DNA of 64,000 nt, from assembly GCF_040676615.1 (NCBI RefSeq), contig NZ_JBFAPI010000004.1, forward strand, positions 310,001 through 374,000. Direction: 5' to 3'. Below are positions 50,962-59,925 of the stretch, piece after piece. Numbering within the stretch: the first letter of the stretch is position 1; each line of letters starts with the position of its first letter. The position numbers and the translations under genes are program-made. The notes under the pieces were generated by a model that ran no database searches, was not told the DNA's origin, and saw nothing but the letters and a program-made list of their open reading frames with translations. The DNA comes from Asanoa sp040676615. GTDB taxonomy: Bacteria; Actinomycetota; Actinomycetes; Mycobacteriales; Micromonosporaceae.

Positions 50962-50973
50962 CAACACGTGTTG
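50962..50973. promoter_or_regulatory. Operator copy 1, CAACACGTGTTG
   Basis: A 12-bp palindrome. With copy 2 the identity extends to 18 bp in inverted orientation (50957-50974). It lies upstream of the LacI gene of the sulfatase operon. Confidence 0.75.
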
Positions 50974-51017
50974 CATCTGTTCATCCACGCGTCACATGAT
51001 CTCCAGCACATCCCACG

Positions 51018-51029
51018 CAACACGTGTTG
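51018..51029. promoter_or_regulatory. Operator copy 2, CAACACGTGTTG
   Basis: Second exact palindrome, centred 56 bp from the first, ending 15 nt before the lacI start codon and next to its RBS (GGAGG, 51033-51037). Occupation would block transcription or translation initiation. Confidence 0.75.
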
Positions 51030-51044
51030 ACCGGAGGTACCCGC

Positions 51045-52076
51045 GTGACGGTTCGGCGCATGGACGTGGCCCGCCTGGCCGGGACATCGCCGGCGGTGGT
51101 CAGCTACGTCCTCAACGGCGGCCCCCGCCCGGTGTCCGCCGAGACCCGGGCGCGGGTGCTCGCGGCCGTCGAGCAGCTCGGCTACCGGCCCAACGGCATC
51201 GCCCGCTCGCTGCGGATGAGTCGCACGATGACGCTCGGCCTGGTCATCCCCGACAACGCCAACCCGTTCTTCGCCGAGCTGGCCCGCGCCATCGAGGAGG
51301 AGTCCTTCGCGCAGGGCTACACGCTGCTGATCGGCAACGCGGCGGAGAACGACGAGCGGCAGACGGCGTACGTCCGGACGTTCCTCGCCCGTCAGGTCGA
51401 CGGGCTGTTCATCGTGCCGGCACACGGCCCCGCCGGTTTCCTCGGCGACCTCGATCGGGCCCGTACCCCGTGGATCTGCCTCGACCGGCAGGTGCCCGGC
51501 GCGGCCGCGCCCGGTGTCCTGGTCGACAACCGCGGCGGCGCCTACACGGCCACCCGCCACCTGCTCGACCACGGCCGCCGCCGGATCGCCTGCATCGGCG
51601 GCCCGGAAGACGTCATGCCGGCCACCGACCGGGTCAGCGGCTGGCGCGACGCGCTCGACGAGGAGGGCATCTCCCGGCGCGCGATGTCGGTCGTGCACTC
51701 GTCGTTCGGCCGCCGCGGCGGCTACGGCGCCGCCCGCGAACTGCTGGCTGGGCCGCAGCGCCCGGACGCCATCTTCGTCGCCAGCGACGAGCAGGCCGTC
51801 GGGGTGCTCCGCGCGATCGCCGAGGCCAAGCTGCGCTGCCCCGACGACGTCGCGGTGGCGTCGTTCGACGGGATTCCCGGCGCCGCCTACACGACGCCGG
51901 CGCTGACCACGATGGCGCAGCCGTTCGCGGCGCTCGGCCGCGCCGCCGTCGCACACCTGCTGGCCCAGCCCGCCGGCCCGACCGACGTGCTGCCCGTCGC
52001 GCTGGTCAGACGTGGCTCGTGCGGCTGTGCGGACCCACCGGGCGGCGACCTCGCGGTGGCGGAGGTGCCGGCATGA
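51045..52076 (+). CDS. LacI-family regulator of the sulfated-glycan operon
   Basis: 343 aa. N-terminal HTH MDVARLAGTSPAVVSYVLNGG with hinge RPNGIARSLR, then a periplasmic-binding-like domain (LGLVIPDNANPFFAELARAIEEE, VDNRGGAYTATRHLLDHGRRRIACIGG, FVASDEQAVGVLRA). The cysteines near the end (RRGSCGCADPP) are typical of actinobacterial members. GTG 51045 has GGAGG seven nt upstream. First gene of the operon; its TGA overlaps the ribokinase ATG. Probably autoregulated through the twin palindromes and induced by a sugar. Confidence 0.93.
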   Translation: MTVRRMDVARLAGTSPAVVSYVLNGGPRPVSAETRARVLAAVEQLGYRPNGIARSLRMSRTMTLGLVIPDNANPFFAELARAIEEESFAQGYTLLIGNAAENDERQTAYVRTFLARQVDGLFIVPAHGPAGFLGDLDRARTPWICLDRQVPGAAAPGVLVDNRGGAYTATRHLLDHGRRRIACIGGPEDVMPATDRVSGWRDALDEEGISRRAMSVVHSSFGRRGGYGAARELLAGPQRPDAIFVASDEQAVGVLRAIAEAKLRCPDDVAVASFDGIPGAAYTTPALTTMAQPFAALGRAAVAHLLAQPAGPTDVLPVALVRRGSCGCADPPGGDLAVAEVPA

Positions 52077-52975
52077 GCAAGGTGGTCGTCGTCGGAAGCG
52101 CCAACCTCGACCTCGGCGTCGGCGTGCCGCACCTGCCCGGGCCGGGCGAGACCGTGCTCGGCTCCGACGTGGTGGCCAGCCCGGGCGGCAAGGGCGCCAA
52201 CCAGGCCGTCGCCGCGCACCGGTTGGGCGCCGACACGCTGCTGGTCGCGGCGCTCGGCGCGGACCGGTTCGGTGCCGACCTGCGCGGCGCGCTCCAGCGC
52301 GAGGGCCTGCCGCTCGACCAGGTGGTGACCCGCGACGGCACCGCCACCGGGATCGCCCTGATCGTGGTCGACGCCGGCGCCGAGAACACGATCGTGGTCG
52401 CGCCCGGCGCCAACGCCCACCTGGACGACGCGGCGCTGGGCGGGCTGCCGGATCTGCTCGGCCCCGGCGACGTGCTGGTGCTGCAACTGGAGATCCCGCT
52501 GGAGACCTGCGTGGCGGCCGCCCGGCACGCCCGCCGGGCCGGCGCCCGGGTGCTGCTCAACGCCGCGCCGTTGCCGCCGGCCGGCTCGGGCGCGCTCTCC
52601 GAACTGCTGCGCGAGGTCGACGTGCTGGTGGTCAACGAGGGCGAGGCCCGGCAACTGGGCGGCGACGCCACGGCGCTGCGGCACCGCGGGCCGGCGGCGT
52701 GCGTGATCACGCTCGGCGCCCGCGGCGCGATCAGCGCCGACGCGACCGGCACCCGCGCGCACCCCCCGTTCCGGGTCGACGCCGTCGACACGACCGGCGC
52801 CGGCGACAGTTTCTGCGGTGCGCTGGCCGCCGCCCTGGCCGCGGGCGCCGACCTCGAGCAGGCCGTCCGCCGCGGCTGCGCGGCCGGCGCGCTGGCCACC
52901 ACCCGGATGGGCGCGCAGTCGGCGATGCCGACCGCCACCGAACTCGACCAGCTCCTGGAGACCACCCATGCGTGA
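52073..52975 (+). CDS. rbsK: Ribokinase (PfkB family)
   Basis: 300 aa. PfkB signatures are present: GGKGANQAVAAHRLGAD in the first part (ribokinase-like) and DTTGAGDSFCGALAAAL with the catalytic Asp near the end. NEGEARQLGG and VITLGARGA complete the pattern. It phosphorylates ribose or a similar sugar. Joined to lacI by ATGA and to rbsD by an 8-bp overlap. Confidence 0.9.
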   Translation: MSKVVVVGSANLDLGVGVPHLPGPGETVLGSDVVASPGGKGANQAVAAHRLGADTLLVAALGADRFGADLRGALQREGLPLDQVVTRDGTATGIALIVVDAGAENTIVVAPGANAHLDDAALGGLPDLLGPGDVLVLQLEIPLETCVAAARHARRAGARVLLNAAPLPPAGSGALSELLREVDVLVVNEGEARQLGGDATALRHRGPAACVITLGARGAISADATGTRAHPPFRVDAVDTTGAGDSFCGALAAALAAGADLEQAVRRGCAAGALATTRMGAQSAMPTATELDQLLETTHA

Positions 52976-53351
52976 TTCCGGAATCTGGCATCCGCGGCTC
53001 GCGGCGCTCGTGGCCGGCCTGGGCCACACCGAGACCATCGTGGTCGCCGACGCCGGCCTGCCGGTGCCGCCCGGCGTCGAGGTCGTGCAGCTGGCGGTGA
53101 GCCGCGGCGTCCCGCCGTTCCTGACGGTGCTCGACGCGGTCGCCGGCGAACTCGTCGTGGAAGCGGCCACCGTGGCCGACGAGCTGACCGACGAGCCGAC
53201 CATCGACGGCATCCGCCGGCTGGGCGTGCCGATCGAGGCCGTCGAGCACGGGGAGTTCAAGCAGCGCTGCCGGACCGCCCGCGCCGTGGTGCGCACCGGT
53301 GACGCGACGCCGTACGCCAATGTGATCCTGAAGGCGGGAGTGCCCTTCTGA
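52968..53351 (+). CDS. rbsD: RbsD/FucU-family sugar mutarotase
   Basis: 127 aa. Start SGIWHPRLAALVAGLGHTETIVVADAGLPVP holds the catalytic His and Asp of D-ribose pyranase; the end TGDATPYANVILKAGVPF is the usual one. It interconverts pyranose and furanose forms so the kinase can use the sugar. A little shorter than E. coli RbsD (139 aa). ATG lies 8 bp before the ribokinase stop. Confidence 0.88.
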   Translation: MRDSGIWHPRLAALVAGLGHTETIVVADAGLPVPPGVEVVQLAVSRGVPPFLTVLDAVAGELVVEAATVADELTDEPTIDGIRRLGVPIEAVEHGEFKQRCRTARAVVRTGDATPYANVILKAGVPF

Positions 53352-55384
53352 TGCTGCCCACCGACTACGAGGAGCGCGTCTACGCGGGCGTGCTCGGCAA
53401 GGTGATCGCGGTCTACCTGGGCCGCCCGTTCGAGGGGTGGACCTACGAGCGGATCAGCCGCGAGCTGGGCGAGATCACCGGCTATGTCAACGACCGGGTC
53501 GACCTTCCGCTGAAGAACCACCTGCTGGTGGTCACCGACGACGACATCAGCGGCACCTTCGTCTTCCCGCGGGCGCTGCGCGACCACGGCGTCGAGCCGA
53601 CCTCGGCGCAGGTCGGCGACACGTGGCTCAACGAGATCCTGGAGGGCACCTCGGTGCTCTGGTGGGGTGGCGTCGGCAACTCCACCGAGCACACCGCCTA
53701 CCTGCACCTCAAGGACGGCGTACGGGCACCCGACAGCGGCTCGGTCGCCCGCAACGGCGTCGTGGTGGCCGAGCAGGTCGGCGCGCAGATCTTCGTCGAG
53801 GGTTTCGCGATGACCCGCCCGGGCGACCCCGAGGCCGCGGCCGACCTGGTCGAGCGGGCGGCCCGGGTGAGCCACGACGGCGAGTCGGTGCACGCGGCCC
53901 GGGTGGTCGCCGCGCTGGTCGCCGGCGCGTTCACCGAGACCGACATGGACCGCCTGCTCGACACCGCGGTCGGGCTGATCCCGGCGGACAGCCTGATCCG
54001 GCGGGTCATCGACGACGTCCGGTCGTGGACAGCGGCCGACTCCGAGTGGACCGCCACCAGGGCCCGGATCGACGAGCGCTACGGCTACCACCGCTACGGC
54101 GGCAACTGCCATGTGGTGCCCAACCACGCGACCGTGATCCACGCGGTGGCCCGCAGTCGGGGCGCGTTCCTGCCGGCGATGACCGTGGTCAACACGTCCG
54201 GCTGGGACACCGACTCCAACGCCGGCGACGTCGGCGCGATCTGCGGCGTGTTCGGCGGCCTGGCCGGGATCGCCGACGGTCCGGACTGGCGCGGCCCGAT
54301 CGCAGACCGGATGTATCTGCCCAGCACCGACGGCGGATCGACGGTCACCGACGCGGCCCGCGAGGCGATCACGCTCGCGGACCACGGCCGGGCCTGGGCC
54401 GGCCTGCCGCCCCGGGAGCCGGCCGCACGCTTCCATTTCGAGTTGCCGGGCAGCGTGCAGGGGTTCACGGTGCTCGACGGTCCCGCCCGGATCACCAACC
54501 CGGGCGGCCGCCTCGCGATCGACGGCGCCGGCACGGTGGCCACGCCGACGTTCATCCCGCCGGAAGCCCGGGACATGCCGATCTACGGGCTGATCGCCAG
54601 CCCGACGCTCTACAGCGGACAGACGTTGCGGGCCGCCGTCGACGGCGCCGACTTCCGGCTGACCGTGGCGCACTACGCCGACGACGGCGACACGCTCGCC
54701 TGGGTCGACGGGCCCGCCGGTGCCACCGAGTGGACCGTGCCCGACATCGGCGGCCAGCCGGTCGCCTACGTCGGCCTGCGGGCCGGCGGCCCGGTCGAGC
54801 TCGAATCGCTCACCTGGGCCGGCGCGCCCACGGTCACCCTCACCCGGCCGGCCAACGGGCACGTCGGGCACGGCGGCGACCCGGGTGCGATGTGGCGGCG
54901 GGCCTGGGTCAAGGCCGTCGACCGTTGGGACCCGCACTGGCCGGAGCCGTTCCGGCTGGTGCAGAACCGCGGCACCGGGCTGCTGATCCAGGGCGCCCGG
55001 GAGTGGCAGGACTACACCGTCACCGCCGATGTCACACCGCACCTGGTCGAGGCGGCCGGCCTGGCCGCCCGGGTGCAGGGACTGCGCCGCTACTACGCGC
55101 TGCGGCTGGCCGGCCGCGACCGGGTCGAGCTGGTCCGCCACCTCGACGGGCCGGCACCGGTCGTGCTCGCCGGGCGCGCGTACCCCTGGGAGTTCGGAGG
55201 GACCCATCAGCTCGCGCTGCGGGTCGCCGGTTCCCGGATCACCGCACTGGTCGACGGCGAAGAGCTGTTCGACCTCGACGACACCGCACTCACCTGCGGC
55301 GGCGTGGCCCTTCTCGTCGAGCAGGGGCGCACCGCCACGCAGGCCGTCCAGATCACCCCCATCCCCTCGGAGGACTCAGCATGA
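53351..55384 (+). CDS. ADP-ribosylglycohydrolase-family protein fused to beta-sandwich-like domains
   Basis: 677 aa. Residues ~1-350 are an ADP-ribosylglycohydrolase (ARH/DraG) domain. Its two Mg-binding sets are kept: T62-D63-D64-D65 (VVTDDDISGTF) and D286/D288 (SGWDTDSNAGD). The remaining ~320 residues look like two beta-sandwich domains; the last (DYTVTADVTPHLVEAAG..., LALRVAGSRITALVDGEELFDL) resembles LamG/DUF1080 folds. No signal peptide, so cytoplasmic. Placed after ribokinase and RbsD, it may release ribose from a riboside or ribosylated sugar (inference). The TGATG junction with rbsD shows coupling. Confidence 0.85.
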   Translation: MLPTDYEERVYAGVLGKVIAVYLGRPFEGWTYERISRELGEITGYVNDRVDLPLKNHLLVVTDDDISGTFVFPRALRDHGVEPTSAQVGDTWLNEILEGTSVLWWGGVGNSTEHTAYLHLKDGVRAPDSGSVARNGVVVAEQVGAQIFVEGFAMTRPGDPEAAADLVERAARVSHDGESVHAARVVAALVAGAFTETDMDRLLDTAVGLIPADSLIRRVIDDVRSWTAADSEWTATRARIDERYGYHRYGGNCHVVPNHATVIHAVARSRGAFLPAMTVVNTSGWDTDSNAGDVGAICGVFGGLAGIADGPDWRGPIADRMYLPSTDGGSTVTDAAREAITLADHGRAWAGLPPREPAARFHFELPGSVQGFTVLDGPARITNPGGRLAIDGAGTVATPTFIPPEARDMPIYGLIASPTLYSGQTLRAAVDGADFRLTVAHYADDGDTLAWVDGPAGATEWTVPDIGGQPVAYVGLRAGGPVELESLTWAGAPTVTLTRPANGHVGHGGDPGAMWRRAWVKAVDRWDPHWPEPFRLVQNRGTGLLIQGAREWQDYTVTADVTPHLVEAAGLAARVQGLRRYYALRLAGRDRVELVRHLDGPAPVVLAGRAYPWEFGGTHQLALRVAGSRITALVDGEELFDLDDTALTCGGVALLVEQGRTATQAVQITPIPSEDSA

Positions 55385-56781
55385 CCGCATCGCTCAGCCG
55401 CCGTCGGTTCCTCTCCGGTGCGGGCCTGACCGCACTCGGCCTGGCCAGCCCGAGCCTCCTTCTCGCCGCGTGCGGCGACAGCGGCGGGTCGGCCGGCACC
55501 GGGACCGGCAAGGTCGACCTCTGGCTCGACATCCAGGGCGACGCCAACCAGAAGTACTTCAACGAGAGCGTGGCCGCGGCCTTCGAGAAGGCCAAGCCCG
55601 GCATCGACCTCAACACCACCTACTACAAGGGGGACGACCTACGCCGGCTGGTGCAGACCGCGCTGCAGTCGCGGTCGGGCCCCGACATCGTCCGCGGCCC
55701 GAGCGCCACCCAGACCATCGCGTGGAGCAAGGCGCACCTGCTGGCCGACCTGAACCCCTACGTGGAGAAGTTCGGCTGGAAGGACAAGCTGTCGACCTGG
55801 GCGGTGGACGCGTTCACCACCGACGGCAAGCTCTACGCGCTGCCGATGCGGGTCGACACCATGCTGCTCTACTTCAACAAGACGCTGTTCGCCGACAAGG
55901 GCTGGACCCAGCCCACCGACCGGGCCTCGCTGGAGGCGCTCGCGACCGAGGCCGCCGGCCAGGGCATCATCCCGTTCGGCTCGTCGAACGTCGACTGGAA
56001 GGCCGCCGGCGAGTGGCTGATGACGGTCTTCTGGAACCTCTACTCGGGCCCCGACGCGCTGCGTCAGGCGCTGACCGGCGAGATCAAGTTCACCGACCCG
56101 GTGTTCGTCGACGCGGTCAACCTGATCAAGGGCTACTTCGACAAGGGCTGGATCGGCGGCAGCGTCGAGAAGTACTTCGCGGTGCCGTCGCAGGAGATCG
56201 GCGCCAACTTCGGCAAGGGCAAGGTTGCCATGGTCCCGCAGGGCAACTGGTTCATGAGCCAGGTCGGGCAGTATTTCGGCGCCAAGGCCAAGAACGACAA
56301 CGACTGGGACTGGATGGCCACTCCCCCGCTGCGCTCCGAGGTCAAGGCCGGCACGCTGCCGCTCGGCATCGGCGGCTCGTTCGCGATCAACGAGGCCAGC
56401 AAGAACAAGGACGCGGCGGCCGAGTACCTCAACTGGTACTACGGCGACAAGACCGCGGCCCTCAAGCGGATGGCCGACGTCCCGTCGACCTACAACATCC
56501 CGATCGACTTCGCCGACAGCGACGTGCCGAGCACCATCGACCCGCGCGCGGGCCGGGCGCTGGCCGCGGTCAACAAGGCGGTCGCGGGCGGTGACTACGG
56601 CTTCGTGACGTGGACCTGGTGGCCGCCGAAGACCGACGTGTTCGTCTACGAGGGCCTGGAGCAGGTGCTGACCGGCAAGCTCACGCCGGCCGCGTACTGC
56701 GCGCAGCTCGACCAGATGTTCACCGAGGAAAAGGCCGACGGCAACCTGCCACAGCTTCCCGCCAAGGGGCCCGGCAAGTGA
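55381..56781 (+). CDS. Sugar ABC transporter substrate-binding lipoprotein
   Basis: 466 aa. Signal MTASLSRRRFLSGAGLTALG has a good Tat motif (SRRRFL) and a lipobox (LLAAC), so it is a Tat-exported lipoprotein. The mature CUT1-type protein has LWLDIQGDAN, DTMLLYFNKTLF, GKGKVAMVPQGNWF and a C-terminal TEEKADGNLPQLP. ATGA overlap with the ARH gene and GTGA with the permease. Ligand probably the imported (sulfated) oligosaccharide. Confidence 0.92.
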   Translation: MTASLSRRRFLSGAGLTALGLASPSLLLAACGDSGGSAGTGTGKVDLWLDIQGDANQKYFNESVAAAFEKAKPGIDLNTTYYKGDDLRRLVQTALQSRSGPDIVRGPSATQTIAWSKAHLLADLNPYVEKFGWKDKLSTWAVDAFTTDGKLYALPMRVDTMLLYFNKTLFADKGWTQPTDRASLEALATEAAGQGIIPFGSSNVDWKAAGEWLMTVFWNLYSGPDALRQALTGEIKFTDPVFVDAVNLIKGYFDKGWIGGSVEKYFAVPSQEIGANFGKGKVAMVPQGNWFMSQVGQYFGAKAKNDNDWDWMATPPLRSEVKAGTLPLGIGGSFAINEASKNKDAAAEYLNWYYGDKTAALKRMADVPSTYNIPIDFADSDVPSTIDPRAGRALAAVNKAVAGGDYGFVTWTWWPPKTDVFVYEGLEQVLTGKLTPAAYCAQLDQMFTEEKADGNLPQLPAKGPGK

Positions 56782-57698
56782 CCGCCACCGCCGCGCCCGC
56801 CGTGGCTCCGCCACCTGGCAAGCATGGCCCGCACGCCCGCCGCGCGCGGCGGCGCGCGGCGGTGGTCGGCTGGGCGTTCCTCGCGCCGCTGCTGCTGCTC
56901 AACGTGCTCGTCGTGGCCGGGCCGTCGGTGGCCACCATCTACTACTCGTTCACCGACTGGTCCGGCCTCGGGCCGGCGACCTTCATCGGCCTCGACAACT
57001 ACGTCAAGGCGTTCGGCGACGCCAAGGTGCACGAGGCGCTGCTGCACAACCTGATCTGGTTCGCGCTCTTCCTGACCGTGCCGATGGCGCTGGGCCTGCT
57101 CGGCGCCTACCTGCTCAGCCAGGTCAAGCGGTTCCAGATGCTGTTCCGGGCGCTCTACTTCATCCCGTACGTGGTGGCCAGCGTGGTCAACGCCGCGGTC
57201 TGGAAGATGCTCCTGTCGCCGACCAGCGGCATCGGCCACCTGCTCGGCACCGACCAGTCGTGGCTGGGCGACCCGAACACCTCGCTCTACAGCGTCAACT
57301 TCGTCGTCGACTGGCACTGGTGGGGTTTCCTCGCCGTCATCTTCCTGTCGGCGATGCAGGGCGTCGACCCGTCGCTCTACGACGCGGCCAAAGTGGACGG
57401 TGCCAGCCGCTGGCAGCAGTATCGCAACGTCACGCTGCCCGGCATCCGGCCGACGATGGTGTTCATCGTGCTGATGACGGTGATCTGGTCGCTCAAGGCG
57501 TTCGACTACATCTTCATCATGACCCAGGGCGGGCCCGCCGGGTCGAGCGAAGTGGTCTCCACGCTGATGTACAAGCAGGCGTTCAACGAGTACTCGGCCG
57601 GCTACGCGGCCGCGCTCGGCCTCTCGATGACCCTGGTGACCGCGGTGATCCTGGCCGTCTACCAGTGGATGCGGCGCAAGGGATGGGAGGACGCATGA
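56778..57698 (+). CDS. Sugar ABC transporter permease (MalF type)
   Basis: 306 aa with six membrane segments and a basic N-terminus (ARRARRRAAVVGW). The EAA loop is SLYDAAKVDGASRWQQYRNVTLPGI. GTG start overlapping the binding-protein stop. Pairs with the next permease. Confidence 0.92.
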   Translation: MTATAAPAVAPPPGKHGPHARRARRRAAVVGWAFLAPLLLLNVLVVAGPSVATIYYSFTDWSGLGPATFIGLDNYVKAFGDAKVHEALLHNLIWFALFLTVPMALGLLGAYLLSQVKRFQMLFRALYFIPYVVASVVNAAVWKMLLSPTSGIGHLLGTDQSWLGDPNTSLYSVNFVVDWHWWGFLAVIFLSAMQGVDPSLYDAAKVDGASRWQQYRNVTLPGIRPTMVFIVLMTVIWSLKAFDYIFIMTQGGPAGSSEVVSTLMYKQAFNEYSAGYAAALGLSMTLVTAVILAVYQWMRRKGWEDA

Positions 57699-58510
57699 CC
57701 CGGCGCTTCGCTGGCCACTACATCGTGCTGGTCGTGTTGGCGCTGTTCGCGATCGGGCCGCTGGTCGCGGTGCTGTTCAACGCGTTCAAGAACAACGCCG
57801 AGATCGGCAGCAACCCGCTGGCCCCGCCGACCTCGTTCACGTTCGACAACTTCGTCCACGCCTGGACCCAGGGCGACTTCGCCACGACGATGCGCAACAG
57901 CCTGATCATCTGCGCGGGCTCGGTGCTCGGCACGTGCCTGGTCGCCGGGCTGGCCGCGTTCGCGCTCAGCCAGCTCAAGGTGCCCGGCGGTGGTGCGGTG
58001 GTCGGCTACCTGTTCCTGGGCAGCGCGCTGCCCGTACAGCTGTTCCTGGTGCCGCTGTTCTTCCTCTGGACCCAGCTGCACCTGACCGACAACCTGTTCG
58101 GGCTGATCGTCATCTACTGGGCCACCGACGCGCCGTTCGCGACGCTGCTGCTGCGCTCATTCCTGCTGAAGATCCCGCAGGACTTCACCGAGGCGGCCCG
58201 GCTCGACGGCGCGTCGAGCCTGCAGGTCGCCTGGCGGGTGGTGCTCCCGCTGGCCTGGCCGGGCTTCCTGACCGTGGCGCTGATCGTCGCCCTGTGGTCG
58301 TGGAACGAGTTCTTCTGGGCGATCACCTTCATCCACACGCCCGAGCTGCGGCCGGTGTCGACCAGCTTCCTGGCCTTCCAGGACCAGAACTCGACCGACT
58401 GGGGCCTGACCAGCGCGGCGGCGATCTTCATGCTGGCACCCGTCGTGCTGCTGTTCCTCGCGCTGCAACGCAAGTTCGTCAGCGGCCTGACCTCCGGAGG
58501 TATCAAGTGA
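57695..58510 (+). CDS. Sugar ABC transporter permease (MalG type)
   Basis: 271 aa, six membrane segments, EAA loop DFTEAARLDGASSLQVAWRVVLPL, end QRKFVSGLTSGGIK. ATGA overlap with the first permease, GTGA with the sulfatase. No ATP-binding gene is in the operon up to the window end, so a shared MsiK-like ATPase is needed. Confidence 0.93.
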   Translation: MTRRFAGHYIVLVVLALFAIGPLVAVLFNAFKNNAEIGSNPLAPPTSFTFDNFVHAWTQGDFATTMRNSLIICAGSVLGTCLVAGLAAFALSQLKVPGGGAVVGYLFLGSALPVQLFLVPLFFLWTQLHLTDNLFGLIVIYWATDAPFATLLLRSFLLKIPQDFTEAARLDGASSLQVAWRVVLPLAWPGFLTVALIVALWSWNEFFWAITFIHTPELRPVSTSFLAFQDQNSTDWGLTSAAAIFMLAPVVLLFLALQRKFVSGLTSGGIK

Positions 58511-59907
58511 CCCGGCCGAACATCATTCTGATCATCTCCGACCAGCTCCGCCGCGCGGCGCTCGGCTGCTACGGCGACCCCAACGTCAGCACGCCGCACA
58601 TCGACGCGCTGGCCGGCGCCGGAACCCGGTTCGACGCCGCCTCGTCGACCTATCCGGTCTGCGTCCCCTACCGGTTCACGCTGATGACCGGCGAGTACGC
58701 GCACACCCGCTTCATCCCGTCCATCGAGTGGCGGATGTCGCCGGCCGAGCGGACGCTGGCCGACGAGTTCAACGACGCCGGCTACGCGACGGCGCTGTTC
58801 GGCAAGTGGCACCTCTACGGCAACTTCGGCCACTACCCCGGGCACAACGTGGTCAAGGCCTCCCGGACCCCGGTGCCGCGGCCGTTCCAGGGCCGGTTCG
58901 AGCGGTTCGGCGGGTTCGACATCTGCAACGACCCGTGGGACACCTACTACTGGAACGAGGACGACCCGACCCCGCACAAGATCGACGGGTTCCAGACCGA
59001 CGGGCTCTTCGACCTCGCGATCGAGCACCTCGGCGCGGTCGGCGACCGGCCGTTCGCGACCGTGCTGTCGGTCGAGCCGCCGCACCCGATCTTCACCGCG
59101 CCCGAGTCCTATGTGGAACGCTGGCGCGACCGCGAACTGGTGCTGCGCGACAACGTGGAGCTGGACAAGGACTACAACAAGCGCGGGCCGCACGGCCGCG
59201 ACCTGCTCGACGACCTGCGGGTCTACTACGCGATGATCGAGAACCTCGACGACAACATCGGCCGGCTGGTGGCCGCGTTGCGGGCCAATGGTCAACTCGA
59301 CAACACCGTCATCGCGCTGACCGCCGACCACGGTGAGCTGCTCGGCTCGCACGGGCTGCTGGCCAAACAGCGGCCCTGGGAGGAGTCGCTGGGCATCCCG
59401 CTGATCGTCTCCGGCGCCGGCACGCCCGCGTCGGTGGTGGCCGACCCGGTCTGCACCGAGGACCTGTTCCCGACCCTGCTCGGCCTGGCCGGGGTGACGC
59501 CGCGCGACCCGAAGCCCGGCATCGACCTGAGCCCGCTGGTGCGGGGCGAGGCCGCTTCGGTCGATCGGGAGGGCGTGCTCCTGGAGTTCGTCGCCGAGAT
59601 GCGCCCGGGTCTGCCGTTCCACGACGAGACCTGGCGGGGCATCCGCACCCGCCGGTTCAAGTACACCGTGCTCGGCGACGCGCACGGCGGGCGCCCGTGG
59701 CAGTTCTTCGACCTCGAGAACGACCCCTACGAGATGACCAACCTGGTCGACGACCCCGCCCACGCCGCGCAGGTGGCACACCACCACGCCCTGCTGCGGT
59801 CGCGGCTGGCCGAGACCTACGACCACTACGTGCTCGCGCCCGCCTTCGGCGCGGCCGGGCTGAACGAGTGGGACCCGGAAGCCAAATACCAACGCCGATT
59901 CGGCTGA
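58507..59907 (+). CDS. Sulfatase, formylglycine type, with CVPYR signature
   Basis: 466 aa, no signal peptide. It begins with the metal-binding NIILIISDQLRR and GCYGDPNVSTPHIDALA. The maturation site is C52 in YPVCVPYRFTLMTGEY: the CxPxR core required for formylglycine formation is kept, but the usual Ser/Ala at position 4 is Tyr. Further sites: FGKWHLYGN, ALTADHGELLGSHGLLAK and FFDLENDPYEMTNL. It hydrolyses sulfate esters, here probably on imported oligosaccharides. GTG start coupled to the permease. Confidence 0.92.
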   Translation: MTRPNIILIISDQLRRAALGCYGDPNVSTPHIDALAGAGTRFDAASSTYPVCVPYRFTLMTGEYAHTRFIPSIEWRMSPAERTLADEFNDAGYATALFGKWHLYGNFGHYPGHNVVKASRTPVPRPFQGRFERFGGFDICNDPWDTYYWNEDDPTPHKIDGFQTDGLFDLAIEHLGAVGDRPFATVLSVEPPHPIFTAPESYVERWRDRELVLRDNVELDKDYNKRGPHGRDLLDDLRVYYAMIENLDDNIGRLVAALRANGQLDNTVIALTADHGELLGSHGLLAKQRPWEESLGIPLIVSGAGTPASVVADPVCTEDLFPTLLGLAGVTPRDPKPGIDLSPLVRGEAASVDREGVLLEFVAEMRPGLPFHDETWRGIRTRRFKYTVLGDAHGGRPWQFFDLENDPYEMTNLVDDPAHAAQVAHHHALLRSRLAETYDHYVLAPAFGAAGLNEWDPEAKYQRRFG

Positions 59908-59925
59908 CAGGAAGCTGGTACGCCC

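Noticed and set aside
51887..55207. A 1106-codon open frame on the minus strand
   Set aside because: Antisense to ribokinase, rbsD and the ARH gene, low-complexity product, no start signal.
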